From the NCBI GenBank assembly GCA_902628375.1, contig CACOMS010000010.1, forward strand, positions 1 through 43,480: DNA of 43,480 nucleotides. Direction: 5' to 3'. Each line of letters opens with the position of its first letter. Position 1 is the stretch's first letter. The position numbers and the translations under genes were made by a program. The DNA comes from an uncultured SAR86 cluster bacterium (GTDB lineage: Bacteria; Pseudomonadota; Gammaproteobacteria; Magnimaribacterales; Magnimaribacteraceae). Positions 1 to 8,351 of this stretch are shown piece after piece. The notes beneath the pieces were generated by a model. The model did no database searches and was not told where the DNA came from. It was given only the letters and a program-made list of their open reading frames with translations.

Positions 1-13
1 ACACTATATCTTA

Positions 14-37
14 GGTGTTATACATGACTATAACACT
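14..37. other. 8-bp inverted repeat (hairpin) beyond the dnaT-like gene
   Basis: GTGTTATA at 15-22 is exactly complementary to TATAACAC at 29-36 around a 6-base loop, with a possible extra G-T pair at 14/37. It lies just past the stop codon of the minus-strand gene at 58-1113. There is no T run on either side, so it is not a classical intrinsic terminator. It could protect a 3' end or be a protein-binding site. Confidence 0.3.
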
Positions 38-57
38 AAAATACTAAGAAAGAAAAC

Positions 58-1113
58 TTAAATTTTATGTTTTTGTCTTAATTTTTCTAAATTGGATTTA
101 ATCTCGTCTTTATGAAGAAAAGGATCTTCTTGTTGGCCAGTGCTTTTATCTATTTTCCAGCTTTCTTCAGTCCTCTTATTAAGCTCATCGCTAGTTTGCA
201 TTGGCGAGTTATTTTGTTTTTGCCAGCAATACTTTACATGCTGAAGAAATTTAGAATTCCAAGAGACATGAGCTTGACCAGACTCTTTCCAATAAAGAAT
301 AAAATCAGCTCTTACAGATTCAGCAAATTCTTTACTAATCCCAGTTAAAGCTAAAACTTGGAAAAAGTCATCATTTGGTATCCACTCATTCTCTATTGGC
401 TTAGGAGCATCATTTGAATCAATAATTGAATTATTTTTTGCCCATTGTCTTCTAACATGGGCAATAAATTTACTATTCCATGTATCAGTTAATTGACCTT
501 TTTCAGACCAATACAAGATAAATTCAGGCAATTGATTTTCGACGAATTCCTTTGGGATATCTGCCTTCAACAGTATCTCTAGGGCATCAATTTCGGGATA
601 CCATTCTTTTGTTATCGGAGATTTCTTCTTATTTTTATAATCTATGGTTTCTTGTTCTCTCCATTTTTTTATTAGAAATCTAAGAAATTTTATTTCCCAT
701 GTTTCACTAGAATCCTGTTTTTCCTTATGAAGATGAATAAATTCATCTATTTTGCTCTCTAAAAAGGTTAGGGGAATCCCATATTCTTCTGCTTGAAGAA
801 TCACACCTTCTTGAGGATACCAAGCACCTTCTATTTTTTTGTTGGATCGCTGTTTTTGTCGCTCTTTTAAGTCTCTTTGAGAAATTAATGAGAATGAATC
901 ATAGGATGATTGCGTCTTGATTAATCCTTTAGAAATTAAGCTAGCTATAGTTTTATTAATTTCATCTTTACTTAAAAATTGCAATTCAGTGAATAGTTCT
1001 TCCTTGCTAATTTCAGTTTTATTTAATGACCTAATTGCCTCTAATAAAATAGTCTCATTTAATCCAATTGTTTTAGCTGAATCTGTCGAAATTTTTAGAA
1101 TTAGGTCTTTCAT
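58..1113 (-). CDS. DnaT-like protein with three tandem DnaT-type ssDNA-binding domains
   Basis: 351 aa. Residues about 1-80 look like a small winged-helix domain (a SKEEL...LSKDEI...LISKGLI pattern). Three similar blocks of about 55 residues follow, at roughly 97-152, 170-225 and 244-298. Each opens with W-Y/I-P and closes with a W-x-S/I-KF-x(2)-H/F-V/L-x(3)-W pattern, as in SWNSKFLQHV. This pattern is that of the C-terminal domain of the primosomal protein DnaT, which binds single-stranded DNA and helps load the replicative helicase during restart. The tail after 300 is charged and probably disordered. The gene lies 53 bases downstream of the DAHP synthase on the same strand and may be co-transcribed with it. 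A role in replication or restart is inferred from the domain. Three copies instead of one is unusual and could allow one chain to cover more ssDNA. Confidence 0.7.
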   Translation of the reverse strand: MKDLILKISTDSAKTIGLNETILLEAIRSLNKTEISKEELFTELQFLSKDEINKTIASLISKGLIKTQSSYDSFSLISQRDLKERQKQRSNKKIEGAWYPQEGVILQAEEYGIPLTFLESKIDEFIHLHKEKQDSSETWEIKFLRFLIKKWREQETIDYKNKKKSPITKEWYPEIDALEILLKADIPKEFVENQLPEFILYWSEKGQLTDTWNSKFIAHVRRQWAKNNSIIDSNDAPKPIENEWIPNDDFFQVLALTGISKEFAESVRADFILYWKESGQAHVSWNSKFLQHVKYCWQKQNNSPMQTSDELNKRTEESWKIDKSTGQQEDPFLHKDEIKSNLEKLRQKHKI

Positions 1114-1166
1114 CTCAATAATGTGAGATTAAGTCATAAGTTTACTAGTTACAAGTAGAACTTTTG

Positions 1167-2216
1167 CTATCTTCTTTCTTGTATTGAAGTTGCTAATTTT
1201 TCTAAGCAAGACTTTGTATCTTCAAAGTTTAAACAAGCATCGGTTATGCTTTTTCCGTAGACCAGATTATTGATATCTTTCATAGATTGATTGCCTTCTT
1301 CGATATTGCTTTCAATCATTACTCCAACAATCCTATTTTCTCCTGAAGAAATTTGAGAAGAGACATTGTTGCAAACTTCTATCTGATTTTTATGCTGTTT
1401 TTGACTATTACCATGACTCATATCTACCATTAAAGATTCTTCTAAATTAGAACTTTTTAACGTATTACTTGCTTCAGAAATAAATTCAGCGCTGTAATTA
1501 GGTTCTTTACCTCCTCTTAAAATGACATGGCAATCAGAGTTACCAGAAGAGGAAAATACAGCAGAATTTCCTTCTTTAGTCACAGATAAGAATATGTGCG
1601 GATTTTTTGCAGACCCAATTGCATCTATGGCAACTTGTATACTTCCATTAGTGCTATTTTTAAATCCAACTGGACAAGATAAACCCGAGGCTAATTCTCT
1701 GTGAACTTGACTCTCAGTAGTTCTTGCTCCTATTGCACCCCAGGAAATGAGATCCGCTATGTATTGAGGAGTAATCACATCTAAGAATTCAGTTGCGGCA
1801 CATACACCCATCTCATTAATTTGTAATAAAAGTTTTCTGGCTATATTAAGGCCTTTATTGATATTAAAAGAATTATCTAAATCTGGATCATTGATTAAAC
1901 CCTTCCAACCTACAGTTGTTCTAGGCTTTTCAAAATATACTCGCATAACAATTTTTAGTTCATTCTTGTATTTATCAATTTCACCTTTTAGTTTTTCGGC
2001 ATAATCTATGCCTGCCTCAGGATCGTGTATAGAGCAGGGCCCAACTACTACAATAAGTCTGTCATCTTTTTTAGATAAAATATCAGAAATCTCTTGCCTT
2101 GATTCAAAGACAACCCTTGAAGCCTCTTCAGTAATCGGAAGTTCTTCAATAAGCCTATTTGCAGGCATCAATTCCTGCATTCCAGCTATTCTTAAATTAT
2201 CAGTTGTAAATTGCAT
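1167..2216 (-). CDS. aroG: 3-deoxy-7-phosphoheptulonate (DAHP) synthase, AroG/F/H type
   Basis: 349 aa from the ATG at 2216. An upstream TTG at 2234 is open, but MQFTTDNLRI aligns with the E. coli AroG N-terminus. The enzyme condenses phosphoenolpyruvate and erythrose 4-phosphate, the first step of the shikimate pathway, in the cytoplasm. Family signatures are clear: GPCSIHDPEA, MRVYFEKPRTTVGWKG (PEP and metal site), GARTTESQVHRELASGLS, HVILRGGKEPNY, MVDMSHGNSQKQHK and GVMIESNIEEGNQ. Length matches class I-alpha enzymes (about 350 aa). Which amino acid inhibits it cannot be read safely, so the AroG symbol stands for the family. Aromatic genes pheA, tyrA and aroA lie about 13-17 kb away on the other strand. 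It starts 55 bases from the divergent nadE, so the two promoters share a short region. Confidence 0.93.
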   Translation of the reverse strand: MQFTTDNLRIAGMQELMPANRLIEELPITEEASRVVFESRQEISDILSKKDDRLIVVVGPCSIHDPEAGIDYAEKLKGEIDKYKNELKIVMRVYFEKPRTTVGWKGLINDPDLDNSFNINKGLNIARKLLLQINEMGVCAATEFLDVITPQYIADLISWGAIGARTTESQVHRELASGLSCPVGFKNSTNGSIQVAIDAIGSAKNPHIFLSVTKEGNSAVFSSSGNSDCHVILRGGKEPNYSAEFISEASNTLKSSNLEESLMVDMSHGNSQKQHKNQIEVCNNVSSQISSGENRIVGVMIESNIEEGNQSMKDINNLVYGKSITDACLNFEDTKSCLEKLATSIQERR

Positions 2217-2271
2217 TTTTCTTAAAACGGCCAAGCATTTTACCTATAAAACTAATAGTTTAAAGCTTTGG

Positions 2272-3954
2272 ATGCTAGAATTCTCAAAAATTGAAGAATT
2301 AAAGGACATTTCAGCATTGAAAAATAAAAAATTAGATCTCTCGGTAGGGGTGGTTCAAGAAAATCCAATAGTTGGAGATGTGGCTGGAAATCTTGAATTA
2401 GCAACTAAGTCAATTGATAGTCTTCTTTCAAAGCGTCATCCAGATATTATCTTATTTTCAGAAATGTTTTTAACTGGGTATCCTCCAGAAGACCTACTTT
2501 TAAGGGGAGATCTTTATAAAAAGGTAGAGGAATCTCTTAAATCACTAGCTACTAAATATCCACAAGTGCCAATAGTTATTGGATATCCAAGAATAGTAGA
2601 TGGCAATACTTATAATTGCGCTGGTGTATTGCATGAAGGAAAACTTGTACATGAATATAAGAAACAGGAATTACCCAACTATAAGGTTTTCGATGAAAAA
2701 AGATACTTTTCTGAAGGCTCTGATCCTTGTACTTTTTCTATCAAAGGCATCAAGCTATCTATAACCATTTGCGAAGACATCTGGCATAAAAAAGCAGTTA
2801 AGCAAGCAAAAGAAGAAGGAGCAAAACTAATCCTAAATTTAAACGCCTCTCCTTTTCATTTAAATAAAATAAAAGAGAGAAAGGAAATATTGTATGACCA
2901 CTGCAAAGAAAATAATTTAAGTATTGTCTATGTTAATCAGGTGGGAGGACAGGATGAGTTAGTTTTTGATGGTAATTCGATGGCAGTGACTCCAGATGAA
3001 AGAAATTGGACTTTATTAAATGGATTTAAAACCCAGGTCGATTGTTTTGACTTCACTATGAATGATAAAGGAGACCTAGAACTAGCAGAAACTAACCAAC
3101 CAACTATTGATGATGAAAAAGAAAGTCTACTTAACGCCTTGGTACTAGGCACTAAAGATTATGTTGAGAAGAATAACTTTAATGGCGCGATAATAGGTTC
3201 TTCAGGAGGAATTGATTCTGCTTTAACTGCTGTAATTGCTACAAAAGCTTTAGGTCCAGAGAGAGTTAAGACATTTATGATGCCATTTAAATTTACAGCA
3301 GACATCAGTCAAGAAGATGCTAGTAGTTTGGCTCTAAATTTAGGAATAGAGCATAAAGAGATAAGAATTCATGAAATATTTGAGTCATTTGATGAAACTT
3401 TAGATTTACAAAACATAGTAGATCCTTCAGATAAAACAAAAGAAAATCTTCAGTCTCGGATCAGAGGGGTAATTCTAATGGCTATATCCAATAAAATAGG
3501 CTCCTTAGTACTTACAACAGGGAATAAGAGTGAGACAGCAGTCGGCTATTCAACGCTTTATGGAGATACCGCAGGAGGATTTGCAGTTCTAAAAGATGTT
3601 CCGAAAACTCTAGTATATGAATTAGCAAAGTATATAAATTCTATTAAAGAAATTATTCCACAAAGGATAATAGACCGCCCTCCGTCAGCCGAATTAGCAC
3701 CAAATCAAAAAGATTCAGATTCCTTACCTGATTATGAAGTTTTAGATCAGATTATTGAAGAATATGTAGAAAAAGACATGAGTATTGATGAAATCTCAAA
3801 AAAAGGACTGAATAAAAAAGAGGTTGAGAGAATTATAAAATTAATTGATAGAAACGAGTATAAAAGAAGACAAGGACCTCCGGGAGTTAGGATCACTAAT
3901 AGGGGTTTTGGTAAAGATAGACGTTACCCGATAACAAATAAATTCTCTCAATAA
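2272..3954 (+). CDS. nadE: Glutamine-dependent NAD+ synthetase
   Basis: 560 aa from the ATG at 2272. The open frame extends upstream to 2008, but that part is antisense to the DAHP synthase and is not credible coding. The N-terminal nitrilase-type glutaminase domain (about 22-280) shows the Glu-Lys-Cys triad: E64 in FSEMFLTGYPPEDLL, K131 in YKKQELPNYK and C167 in ITICEDIW. The C-terminal synthetase domain has the ATP pyrophosphatase loop SSGGIDSAL (about 310-318) and GNKSETAVGYSTLYGD. It makes NAD+ from deamido-NAD+, ATP and glutamine-derived ammonia. About 20 residues precede the usual start of the family (LSVGVVQENPIVGD), so a later start is possible; no strong ribosome-binding site is seen. 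The three-subunit transhydrogenase further on uses the same cofactor pool. Confidence 0.93.
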   Translation: MLEFSKIEELKDISALKNKKLDLSVGVVQENPIVGDVAGNLELATKSIDSLLSKRHPDIILFSEMFLTGYPPEDLLLRGDLYKKVEESLKSLATKYPQVPIVIGYPRIVDGNTYNCAGVLHEGKLVHEYKKQELPNYKVFDEKRYFSEGSDPCTFSIKGIKLSITICEDIWHKKAVKQAKEEGAKLILNLNASPFHLNKIKERKEILYDHCKENNLSIVYVNQVGGQDELVFDGNSMAVTPDERNWTLLNGFKTQVDCFDFTMNDKGDLELAETNQPTIDDEKESLLNALVLGTKDYVEKNNFNGAIIGSSGGIDSALTAVIATKALGPERVKTFMMPFKFTADISQEDASSLALNLGIEHKEIRIHEIFESFDETLDLQNIVDPSDKTKENLQSRIRGVILMAISNKIGSLVLTTGNKSETAVGYSTLYGDTAGGFAVLKDVPKTLVYELAKYINSIKEIIPQRIIDRPPSAELAPNQKDSDSLPDYEVLDQIIEEYVEKDMSIDEISKKGLNKKEVERIIKLIDRNEYKRRQGPPGVRITNRGFGKDRRYPITNKFSQ

Positions 3955-3987
3955 TCTCCTAAATTCAATAATTTTGTCAATTAGGGC

Positions 3988-4016
3988 TATAATGTTGTTC
4001 CAATAGTTCTTATTGG
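3988..4016 (+). promoter_or_regulatory. Candidate scpA promoter -10 box and leader hairpin
   Basis: A perfect TATAAT lies at 3988-3993, 28 bases before the scpA start; no good -35 is seen. A hairpin CCAATA / TATTGG (4000-4005 with 4011-4016, 5-base loop) begins where transcription from that box would start and ends 4 bases before the ATG. No Shine-Dalgarno sequence is present. The leader would then be about 20 bases and mostly hairpin. The promoter assignment is inferred. Confidence 0.4.
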
Positions 4017-4020
4017 GTAT

Positions 4021-4833
4021 ATGGTTGATATAAAAACAGGCTTACCTCAGCAAGAGGAGATTGTTCTTGCAACTGTTCAGGGCAAAGATGTTACATCTAT
4101 GCCTGAGGATCTTTATGTCCCTCCTAACTCTTTGAAAATCCTTCTCGATACCTTTTCTGGGCCTCTAGATTTCTTACTTTATTTGATAAGAAAGCAAAAC
4201 TTAGATGTTTTAGATATAGATGTCTTTAAAATTACAGAGCAATATATTTCTTATATTGAATTAATGAAAGCATTTCAGATTGAGCTGGCAGGAGATTACT
4301 TGGTTATGGCAGCTTATTTAGCTGAACTAAAATCTAAAATGCTCCTACCTAGACCTGAGGAGCAATCAGATGAAGATGATCCGAGAGCAGAATTGGTTAG
4401 GCGATTACAAGAATATGAGAGATTTAAAGAAGCAGCTTCTCAAATAAACGATATGCCAAGACAAAATAGAGACTTTTTTCTAGCTGGAGCAAAGCTTCCT
4501 GAATTTGAGCTAAAAACTTCCTATGTGGATGTACCTCTAGAAGAACTCTCTTTAGCTTTAGCAGAAGTATTGAGAAGAGCTGAGAATTCAAAAATTCATT
4601 TAATTAACTTTGAACAATTATCAACCAGAGAAAGGATGACGCAGATCTTGGAAAGAATGAAAAATGAGTCCTTCATAGACTTTATATCTTTATTTAACCC
4701 CGAAGAAGGAAGACTTGGAGTAGTGGTGACCTTTTTAGCAATTTTAGAATTAATTAAGGATTCTTTGATAGAAATTGTTCAAACTGAAGAATTTGGACCG
4801 ATACACATCAAAGGGATAAGTGAGGTACACTAG
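4021..4833 (+). CDS. scpA: Segregation and condensation protein A (kleisin)
   Basis: 270 aa. ScpA is the kleisin that bridges the SMC head domains and, with ScpB, forms the condensin complex that compacts and segregates the nucleoid. The diagnostic ScpA start is at about 38-70: LDTFSGPLDFLLYLIRKQ, then LDVLDIDVFKITEQY. A second signature follows in YLVMAAYLAELKSKMLLPRP, and the C-terminal winged helix is about 195-265. About 35 residues precede the core, as is common in gammaproteobacterial ScpA. The next gene, scpB, starts on the base after this stop codon. No smc gene is in the window. E. coli uses MukBEF instead, so ScpAB fits an SMC-type lineage. Confidence 0.93.
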   Translation: MVDIKTGLPQQEEIVLATVQGKDVTSMPEDLYVPPNSLKILLDTFSGPLDFLLYLIRKQNLDVLDIDVFKITEQYISYIELMKAFQIELAGDYLVMAAYLAELKSKMLLPRPEEQSDEDDPRAELVRRLQEYERFKEAASQINDMPRQNRDFFLAGAKLPEFELKTSYVDVPLEELSLALAEVLRRAENSKIHLINFEQLSTRERMTQILERMKNESFIDFISLFNPEEGRLGVVVTFLAILELIKDSLIEIVQTEEFGPIHIKGISEVH

Positions 4834-5442
4834 ATGGAAATGAAATTAGAACAAATATTAGAAGCTTTATTACTTTCAGCTTCAAGACCTCTATCGATTA
4901 ATGAAATTCTAGCTGCTTTTGATAAAGAAAAATCTCCATCTAAAGATGAAATAAGAGAAAGCTTAAAACAGATAGAAGTTGATTGTGAAACTCGTGGAGT
5001 TGAATTAAAGAAAGTCTCAAGTGGATATAGAATGCAAGTAAAGCAGATACATTCTTCTTATGTTTCAAAACTCTGGGAGGAGAGACCTCAAAGATTATCT
5101 AAAGCAACTCTAGAAACATTAGCTCTAATAGCATACAAACAACCTATAACTAGGGGAGAAATAGAAGAAATAAGAGGAGTAAGTGTTGGAACTCAGTTAA
5201 TGCGAGGATTAATGGATAGGGGCTGGATAAAGATAGTAGGACAAAGAGATGTACCCGGAAGGCCATCAGTATATGCAACAACTAAAGAGTTTTTAGATTA
5301 TTTTAGTTTACAACACATAAGAGAACTTCCTGAACTACCTGAATTGCCAGACCTTAAGTCTTTGGATTATGAACTGCCTCTTGAAGAACCAGAAAGAGAA
5401 GAAAACAGTAAACAAGACTCACAACCAAATCTAACTCAATAA
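4834..5442 (+). CDS. scpB: Segregation and condensation protein B
   Basis: 202 aa. ScpB dimers clamp the ScpA linker in the SMC-ScpAB complex. The two winged-helix domains are visible: LEQILEALLLSASRPLSINEI (start of the first) and LSKATLETLALIAYKQPITR followed by RGVSVGTQLMRGLMDRGWIK (second). The C-terminal tail from about 165 is acidic and rich in proline and leucine (LPELPELPDLKSLDYELPL), probably disordered. The ATG directly abuts the scpA stop, which points to translational coupling; a second in-frame ATG two codons on is an equally possible start. Confidence 0.93.
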   Translation: MEMKLEQILEALLLSASRPLSINEILAAFDKEKSPSKDEIRESLKQIEVDCETRGVELKKVSSGYRMQVKQIHSSYVSKLWEERPQRLSKATLETLALIAYKQPITRGEIEEIRGVSVGTQLMRGLMDRGWIKIVGQRDVPGRPSVYATTKEFLDYFSLQHIRELPELPELPDLKSLDYELPLEEPEREENSKQDSQPNLTQ

Positions 5443-5451
5443 TCTTTTTTT

Positions 5452-6174
5452 ATGAAGCAGAGGATACAGAAATTGTTATCTTCTTCTGGAATCTGTTCTA
5501 GAAGACAAGCAGAGACCTTGATTAAGGAAGGTAGGTTAACTGTAAATGATGAGAAATCTCATTTGGGGCAAATGATTGACCATAAGGATTTAGTCAGGAT
5601 AGATGGGAAACTAATCGATCTTCCGAAAGCAAATTCTAAGCTCAGAGTTCTTATGTATCATAAAGATTTAGGAGAGATTTCTTCGAAGAAGGATCCTGAA
5701 GGCAGAAAGACTATATTTGACTCTCTTCCTAGAATTAATGGCGGTAATTGGTTTTCTGTTGGTAGGCTGGATATTAATACTTCTGGAATTATCTTATTTA
5801 CAAACAAAGGTGATTTTGCCAATCAATTAATGCACCCAAGTTCAGAAGTAGAAAGAGAGTATGTGGCAAGAATAAGAGGTAATGTTAAAGAAACGGATTT
5901 AGAGGCTATGATGAATGGAGTTCAATTAGAAGATGGAATAGCTAGGTTTACAGATATCCAACCAGGAAGGAAAGGAAATACCAACCAATGGTTCGCCATG
6001 GTAATTATTGGAGGTAAAAATAGAGAAGTTAGAAGGATATGGGAAAGTCGAGGGTTTGAAGTTTCACGTCTGAAAAGAGTTAGGTTTGGTGGTCTTTTTT
6101 TACCATCGAGTCTCAAGAGGGGAGAATTTAGAGAATTAAAAGAAAAGGAAATAAAATCTATTGTGCATCAATAG
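5452..6174 (+). CDS. rluB: 23S rRNA pseudouridine synthase, RluB family
   Basis: 240 aa. An S4 RNA-binding domain opens the protein (QRIQKLLSSSGICSRRQAE, residues 3-21, through about 60). The RsuA/RluB catalytic domain follows, with the catalytic aspartate in VGRLDINTSGIILFTN. Family motifs NQLMHPS, EREYVARIRG and GGKNREVRRIWESRGF are present. RluB makes pseudouridine in the 23S rRNA peptidyl-transferase region (position 2605 in E. coli). The protein lacks the long basic C-terminal tail of E. coli RluB (about 290 aa). The scpA-scpB-rluB order is common. The last 17 bases overlap the convergent yciK. RluE/RluF are less likely because of context. Confidence 0.85.
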   Translation: MKQRIQKLLSSSGICSRRQAETLIKEGRLTVNDEKSHLGQMIDHKDLVRIDGKLIDLPKANSKLRVLMYHKDLGEISSKKDPEGRKTIFDSLPRINGGNWFSVGRLDINTSGIILFTNKGDFANQLMHPSSEVEREYVARIRGNVKETDLEAMMNGVQLEDGIARFTDIQPGRKGNTNQWFAMVIIGGKNREVRRIWESRGFEVSRLKRVRFGGLFLPSSLKRGEFRELKEKEIKSIVHQ

Positions 6175-6913
6175 AGTTACCTGAAAATCCAATACTGTCA
6201 TCACTCATCAAATATAGATAAGCATTCATAATATCTAAAGGAGATAGGAGTTCATTTGGATCTTCTGCAGGATAGGCTTCTTTTCTCATGTCGGTTCTTA
6301 TTGCACCAGGGTTAATAGAATTAACTCTTACTTTACTTATCCTTTCTAATTCTTCATGTAGTATTTGAGTAAGGCTTTCAACTCCAAATTTGGATACAGA
6401 ATACGCTCCCCAAAAGGCTCTACCTTTTCTTCCTACACCTGAAGTTGTTAGAACAATAGAAGCATTTTTTTGCTTTTTTAGAAGAGGTAGGGCATTTTTT
6501 GTCAGAAGAAAAGTGGCATCAAGATTTACTTTTAATACTTTTTTCCATGTTTTGTAATCATATTGGGAAAGTGACTTCTTAGATCCTAGAATACCTGCAT
6601 TACACAAGAGACCATCTAGCTTTCCAAATTCTGACTCTATAGCTGAAATTACCTCAATATAGTCATTTTCAGAGCTAGTCGTATGATCCATGGCATGTAT
6701 CGTCGGCTCTAAGTAACCTAATTCTTTTATTTCATTATAGGTTTTTTCTAATTTACCTAGATCCTTCCCTATTAAGATTGTCTCTGATCCATATGATGCG
6801 AAAGTAATCGCAGCTTGTTTACCAATGCCATCAGAAGCTCCTGTTATTAAAATTACCTTGTTCTTCAAGCAACTACTTTTGGGGGAATAGTTTTTTGGAT
6901 CTACTGTATTCAT
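6158..6913 (-). CDS. yciK: YciK-like short-chain dehydrogenase/reductase
   Basis: 251 aa classical SDR. The cofactor loop TGASDGIGKQAA is at about 24-35, NAG is in LLCNAGILGSKK, the catalytic Ser is in TTSGVGRKGRAFWG, and Tyr-Lys lies in GAYSVSKFG. The C-terminus (NSINPGAIRTDMRKEAYPAEDP, ending SGNSIDAQ) closely follows E. coli YciK as I recall it. The physiological substrate of YciK is not established. Its start overlaps the stop of the HAD phosphatase gene by four bases, and its 3' end overlaps rluB by 17 bases. The ubiG-mupP-yciK order occurs in Pseudomonas, and yciK sits near rluB in E. coli. Confidence 0.82.
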   Translation of the reverse strand: MNTVDPKNYSPKSSCLKNKVILITGASDGIGKQAAITFASYGSETILIGKDLGKLEKTYNEIKELGYLEPTIHAMDHTTSSENDYIEVISAIESEFGKLDGLLCNAGILGSKKSLSQYDYKTWKKVLKVNLDATFLLTKNALPLLKKQKNASIVLTTSGVGRKGRAFWGAYSVSKFGVESLTQILHEELERISKVRVNSINPGAIRTDMRKEAYPAEDPNELLSPLDIMNAYLYLMSDDSIGFSGNSIDAQ

Positions 6914-7575
6914 TCATGTATTAAATTTTTGATTTCACACAAATTACTTACTGTAAAGTTTGCATTCCAATTTTCTACAAGGTCATCAATTTTTCTATAA
7001 CCATAATCTACTGCTATTGTGTGAATACCGGCTCTTCTTCCTGCCTCTATATCTATTGCATGATCACCAACAAAGAAAGAAGAACTTGGATCTGAATTTG
7101 TATTTTTACATGCTAAATTTAGTCCTCTAGGGCTAGGCTTAGGTTCAATAAACTCATCTGGACAGAAGAGCATTTTTTTATGATCCAGGGACGGAAAGAA
7201 ATGTTTAACTATTTTTTCAGCAAACCTTCTAGGTTTATTTGTAACTATGCACCACTTTATTTTTTCTGACTCAAGATATTGGATCAAGCTATCTGCCCCT
7301 TCAAACTTAATGGTCTTAAGTAAACAATTCTCTTCATAAAGATCAAGAAGCTCTTCTCTTAGAAGGTTTGTTCTTTTCTCGCTAGATCCTTTAAAGGCAT
7401 GCTTTATGAGACTAAAAGAACCCTCTGAAACCCTTTCTCTTACTTCTGTATACTCTATTTCCTCTTCGTTATGCTTTTTTGTTAAAAGATTTAAGCAATT
7501 ATGAAAATCTTTAGCAGAATCAATTAAAGTTCCATCTAGATCAAATGCAACTAATGTTGTTACATTTTTATTCAT
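6910..7575 (-). CDS. mupP: HAD-family phosphatase (MupP / Gph-like)
   Basis: 221 aa from the ATG at 7575, which overlaps the ubiG stop by 8 bases; a TTG at 7584 is open but unnecessary. HAD motifs occur in order: motif I AFDLDGTLIDSAKD, motif II CIVTNKPRR, motif III lysine in EPKPSPRGL, and motif IV FFVGDHAIDIEAGRRAG. The helical cap between motifs I and II is the phosphoglycolate-phosphatase type. In Pseudomonas the gene at this place (ubiG-mupP-yciK) encodes MupP, which dephosphorylates N-acetylmuramic acid 6-phosphate in cell-wall recycling. That role here is inferred from position. 2-Phosphoglycolate phosphatase is the alternative, and amgK and murU, the partner genes, are not in this window. 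Confidence 0.7.
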   Translation of the reverse strand: MNKNVTTLVAFDLDGTLIDSAKDFHNCLNLLTKKHNEEEIEYTEVRERVSEGSFSLIKHAFKGSSEKRTNLLREELLDLYEENCLLKTIKFEGADSLIQYLESEKIKWCIVTNKPRRFAEKIVKHFFPSLDHKKMLFCPDEFIEPKPSPRGLNLACKNTNSDPSSSFFVGDHAIDIEAGRRAGIHTIAVDYGYRKIDDLVENWNANFTVSNLCEIKNLIHE

Positions 7576-8266
7576 TAGATGCAAAAACCATATAATTAAC
7601 TTGAATATCTTTTCCTAACCAATAGTGATTTGTTAATGGGTTGTAGCTTAACCCAATTATTTCTTCTTGTTTAAGGCCCGAATTTCTTATCCATCTAGAG
7701 AGCTCTGAAGGTTTAATAAACTTATCAAATTCATGAGTCCCTTTAGGTAATAGATTTAATATATATTCAGCACCCAATATGGCAAATAAGTAGGATTTAG
7801 GGTTCCTATTTATAGTTGAAAAGAAAACTTTACCATCTTTCTTTAGTAATGATTTGCAGCCCTGAACAACTTTTGAAGGGTCAGGTACATGCTCTAACAT
7901 CTCTAGACAAGTTATTACATCAAATTCCTTTTCATTTTCGCTATTTATATATTCCTCTAGACTCATTTGCAGGAAAGTAATATTGCTTCCAACTTTATTT
8001 GATCTTGCCCTGGCCACGCCTATTGTTTTTTCAGATGCATCCAAACCAATAACTTCAGCACCCAAGTTAGATAAAGACTCAGAAAGAATGCCTCCTCCAC
8101 ACCCAATATCTAGGACTTTTGCACCTTTAAGAGTTGTCCTCTCGTTAATAAAACCAACCCTTAAAGGGTTTATTTGATGGAGAGGTTTAAATTCTCCTTC
8201 GAGATCCCACCATTTCTCTGCTATTTCATCAAATTTATTAACTTCTTCTTGATCAATATTTTCCAT
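7568..8266 (-). CDS. ubiG: Ubiquinone biosynthesis O-methyltransferase
   Basis: 232 aa from the ATG at 8266. The frame is open up to 8440, but the UbiG N-terminus is recognisable at MENIDQEEVNKFDEIAEKWW, followed by DLEGEFKPLHQINPLR. UbiG performs both O-methylations of ubiquinone synthesis using S-adenosylmethionine. Motif I is VLDIGCGGGILSESLS; EMLEHVPDP and FFSTINRNPKSY are further class signatures. It is divergent from pntAA across 85 bases and heads the ubiG-mupP-yciK set. A respiratory quinone gene fits an aerobic organism. Confidence 0.92.
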   Translation of the reverse strand: MENIDQEEVNKFDEIAEKWWDLEGEFKPLHQINPLRVGFINERTTLKGAKVLDIGCGGGILSESLSNLGAEVIGLDASEKTIGVARARSNKVGSNITFLQMSLEEYINSENEKEFDVITCLEMLEHVPDPSKVVQGCKSLLKKDGKVFFSTINRNPKSYLFAILGAEYILNLLPKGTHEFDKFIKPSELSRWIRNSGLKQEEIIGLSYNPLTNHYWLGKDIQVNYMVFASNE

Positions 8267-8351
8267 AATTAACTTCTCGAAAGTTTCAGCACCATAATAC
8301 ATAATGTGGTAAATTACGAGTAATCCCAACCTAAAAAATTTGAGTGAATAG

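Noticed and set aside
2008-2271. N-terminal extension of the NAD+ synthetase frame
   Set aside because: It is antisense to conserved aroG sequence and lies before the first sensible ATG at 2272; the family begins near that point.
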